DNA of 64,000 nucleotides, from contig NZ_LMQC01000019.1 of the NCBI RefSeq assembly GCF_001424485.1, positions 496,001 to 560,000 of the forward strand, given 5' to 3'. The position numbers and the translations under genes are program-made. Every line of letters begins with the position of its first letter. Position 1 is the stretch's first letter. Below, one piece after another: positions 61,900 to 64,000 of the stretch. The notes below the pieces were generated by a model, which was not told the origin of the DNA, searched no databases, and saw only the letters and a program-made list of their open reading frames with translations. This DNA comes from Modestobacter sp. Leaf380. Lineage in GTDB: Bacteria > Actinomycetota > Actinomycetes > Mycobacteriales > Geodermatophilaceae.

Positions 61900-64000
61900 T
61901 CAGGCGCGGCGACGCCCCGCGACGACCGCGCCGGCCCCGGTGAGCACCAGCAGGCCGGCCAGTGCGGCCCAGGTGCCGATCTCGGCGCCGGTGCTGGCCA
62001 GCGCCGCCGGGGTGCCCGGACGGGGTCCGGCGACAGGCTGGGTCGCCGGCCGGGTGACCGGCGGGGTCACCGGCTGCACCGGCGCAGGCTGCACCGTGCC
62101 CGGCTGGCTCGTGCCCGGCTGGGGCGTGCCCGGCTGGGTCGGGCCGGGGTGCGTCGGGCCGGGGTGCGTCGGGCCGGGCTGCGTCGGGCCGGGGCCGGGC
62201 GGGGTGCCCGGTCCGCCGGCGCCCGGCTGCTCACCAGGGGGGCCCTCGCCCCCGGGGTGCTCACCGCCGGGGTTCTCACCGCCCTCGTCGACGCAGGACA
62301 GCGTGCCGGTGCGCAGCGAGAAGCCGTCGGTGTCCGCGTCGTCGGCGTAGAACGTCGTCCGGACGCCGTCGACGCAGGTCGCCTCGGTGTCGACCGCGAA
62401 GCCCTCGTTGGCCAGCCCCGGGTCGGCGTCGGCCGGCGGGAGGAACTGGGCGGCCTCGGTGAACGCGCCGTCCGTCAGCTCGAAGAGCGCCGTGCGCCCG
62501 CCGCACGCCTCGTCGCAGACCACCCACAGGGCGCCCAGGTCGGCGTCGAACTGGACGTCGGCGACCAGGTCGAAGCCGGTCGGGACGGTGGCGACCCGGT
62601 CGGCCGAGCCGTCCTCGGACAGTGCGTAGGCGTACACGGCGGCGGTGCCCTCGACGCCCACCAGGAACAGCCCGTCCCCGTGGCCGGGGTACCGGGCCGG
62701 GTCGTAGGCGGCGCCGGTGGAGGCGTCCAGCAGACCGCCGGCCGTCAGGAACGAGTCCGGCACCCAGGTGATGCCCTCCAGGCCCGCGTTGGCGCCCAGT
62801 CCGGGGAAGTCCGGGGCCAGCGCCCACTCCCGGGTGGCGGTCAGCGTGCCGCCGACGCCGGTGGGCTCGTAGCGCAGCACCGAGGGCCGGCTGACCGAGC
62901 CGACCGAGTTGTCCCGCTCGCTGGAGACGTAGACCCCGCCCGCAGCGGAGTCGTCGGCGACGGTGACGCCCTCGGCGTCGACCACGCCCGCGCCGCCGCC
63001 GGGGTAGGCCAGCGTCCACGGCTCGCCGACCGTCCAGCCGCCCGCGCCGTCGGAGACCGCCCGGTAGAGCAGGCCGTCGCCGTTCTGCACCGCCCACAGC
63101 GTGCCCGGCGCGGCGGTGCCCGAGGGCTCGACGTCCAGGCCGCTCAGGTCACCGGCGAAGGTGTCCTCCGCGTCGACCGGGGTCTCCTCCGGGCCGCCGG
63201 GCCAGGGCAGCGGCGCGCCCTCGCAGGCGTTCGCGGTGCCCTTGGTCGGGGCCAGCGTCGTGCCGAGGTCGCCGGTGCCGTCCGGGCAGCGGCCCCAGGT
63301 GGTGGTCGCGTGCGCCGTCCAGGCGTAGGAGTCGACCTCGGTGCCGGCGGCGTCGGTGAGCGTCACCGAGTCCGCACCGCCCAGGCCGTAGCCCAGCTGG
63401 TCCAGCACCAGGAACCCGCCCGGGGCGAGGGTGCTGCCGGCCGGGAGCACGGAGCGCCCGCCGCCGGCGTCGGTCAGCGCGTAGCCCGAGACGTCGACCG
63501 CGGTGGCGCCGATCGAGGTCAGCTCCACCCAGTCGCCGGGCTCGCCGTCCTGGGACTCGACCTCGTTGACCCGGACCGGCGAGGAGCAGTCGTTCGCCTC
63601 GCCCTTGGTCGAGCGGGTGGTGTCGACCAGGTCGCCGGTCCCGTCGGGGCAGCGGCCCCAGCTCACCGTGGCGTGCGCCGGCCACGAGTACGAGGCGGCC
63701 GGCGCGCCGGTGCGGTCGAACAGGCGGGCGGAGTCGGCGTTGCCCAGCCCGAAGTCGAAGCCGGCCGGGTTCGAGCCGCTGGCCTGGTCGACGACGAGGA
63801 AGCCGCCGGGGGTGACCACGGAGCCGGCCGGGAGGGTGTACGGCACCCGGCTGTCGTCGTCGTCGCGGAAGGTGAAGCCGCTGACGTCCACCGGGCTGTC
63901 CCCGGTGGTGGTCAGCTCCACCCAGTCGGTGTCGTCGCCGTTGGACTCGACCTCGTTGACCACCAGCGCGCCGGGCACGGCGGGCACGGTGGGCGGGGTG
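61900..64000 (-). CDS. Cell-wall-anchored lamin-tail-domain protein (5' end beyond window)
   Basis: At least 700 aa, open to the window end; a signal peptide is expected outside. Two lamin-tail domains are visible (about residues 5-130 and 135-250 of the visible part), each with NEVES, DWVELT and SWGRCPDGTGD or TWGRCPDGTGD. A phytase-like/SdiA-regulated beta-propeller region follows (about 255-560). Next comes a Pro/Gly/Thr repeat (QPGPTHPGPTHPGPTQPG). The C-terminus has LASTG, a hydrophobic helix and RRRA, a class E sortase (LAxTG) sorting signal. Probably surface-displayed; function unknown. Confidence 0.85.
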   Translation of the reverse strand, partial: TPPTVPAVPGALVVNEVESNGDDTDWVELTTTGDSPVDVSGFTFRDDDDSRVPYTLPAGSVVTPGGFLVVDQASGSNPAGFDFGLGNADSARLFDRTGAPAASYSWPAHATVSWGRCPDGTGDLVDTTRSTKGEANDCSSPVRVNEVESQDGEPGDWVELTSIGATAVDVSGYALTDAGGGRSVLPAGSTLAPGGFLVLDQLGYGLGGADSVTLTDAAGTEVDSYAWTAHATTTWGRCPDGTGDLGTTLAPTKGTANACEGAPLPWPGGPEETPVDAEDTFAGDLSGLDVEPSGTAAPGTLWAVQNGDGLLYRAVSDGAGGWTVGEPWTLAYPGGGAGVVDAEGVTVADDSAAGGVYVSSERDNSVGSVSRPSVLRYEPTGVGGTLTATREWALAPDFPGLGANAGLEGITWVPDSFLTAGGLLDASTGAAYDPARYPGHGDGLFLVGVEGTAAVYAYALSEDGSADRVATVPTGFDLVADVQFDADLGALWVVCDEACGGRTALFELTDGAFTEAAQFLPPADADPGLANEGFAVDTEATCVDGVRTTFYADDADTDGFSLRTGTLSCVDEGGENPGGEHPGGEGPPGEQPGAGGPGTPPGPGPTQPGPTHPGPTHPGPTQPGTPQPGTSQPGTVQPAPVQPVTPPVTRPATQPVAGPRPGTPAALASTGAEIGTWAALAGLLVLTGAGAVVAGRRRA

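Overview
The window is high-GC actinobacterial chromosome. Gene families and order (pknA-pbpA-rodA-pstP-fhaB-fhaA-tRNA-Leu, furA-katG, CYTH/CHAD, DUF222-HNH, many GTG starts) fit a Geodermatophilaceae-type organism such as Blastococcus, Modestobacter or Geodermatophilus. That assignment is inference from gene content. In actinobacteria the pknA-to-fhaA block lies close to dnaA/oriC, so the window is probably origin-proximal, with oriC to the left of position 1. Two perfect GTTCCACGTGGAAC palindromes between genes (13.9 and 47.1 kb) and a one-mismatch copy (59.4 kb) look like ParB parS sites and agree with this.

Layout. 0-6.4 kb (minus): cell-wall and Ser/Thr-phosphorylation operon in which every junction is a 4-nt start/stop overlap, then tRNA-Leu(CAG) with a strong terminator. 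6.4-13.9 kb: DUF1707 protein, HhH protein, an esterase fused to a sugar mutarotase, a PilZ c-di-GMP receptor, MOSC and S4 proteins, a 2.5-copy 84-bp repeat, a Nei-type glycosylase, a beta-lactamase-like lipoprotein and an ArsR-like regulator. 14-17.5 kb: RNB exonuclease, a small beta-barrel protein, and an aminotransferase/omega-amidase pair. 17.7-22.9 kb: phosphate-chemistry genes (EEP, CYTH-CHAD, metallophosphoesterase) with an amidohydrolase. 22.9-25.1 kb: two TetR regulators and a GntR/HutC regulator with a striking triple GACGTC operator. 25-29.8 kb: SRPBCC, alpha/beta hydrolase, MBL-fold, aldo/keto reductase and small proteins.

29.8-32.7 kb (minus): a thiolase, 3-hydroxyacyl-CoA dehydrogenase and enoyl-CoA hydratase operon resembling the lower phenylacetate pathway (paaJ-paaH-paaG), preceded by a perfect TetR/PaaR-like palindrome. 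33-39.3 kb: an iron and peroxide island, furA-katG (leaderless furA promoter) followed by efeUOB with a plausible IdeR/DtxR iron box. 39.3-43.4 kb: a second PASTA Ser/Thr kinase and a PAS-GAF-GAF-SpoIIE phosphatase. 43.4-50.4 kb: SDR, two membrane proteins, cinA, SRPBCC, a lone lycopene-cyclase-family gene and an AidB-like acyl-CoA dehydrogenase. 50.4-54 kb: DUF222-HNH, DUF1992, GNAT and NUDIX genes. 54-58.4 kb: a PAS-GGDEF-EAL protein, then a translationally coupled NYN-domain/phospholipase D pair. 58.4-61.8 kb: a heterodimeric ABC exporter with strongly asymmetric ATP sites. 61.9-64 kb: a cell-wall-anchored lamin-tail protein (LAxTG sorting signal), cut by the window end.

How the parts connect: c-di-GMP turnover (GGDEF-EAL) and reception (PilZ) are both present. 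Two PASTA-type kinase/phosphatase modules are encoded. Iron import and peroxide defence sit side by side and probably share metal-responsive control. No CRISPR array, rRNA, phage or insertion sequence was recognised. The most unusual items are the esterase-mutarotase fusion, the asymmetric ABC pair, the CYTH-CHAD protein with a long Lys/Ala/Glu linker, the repeats and the regulatory palindromes.
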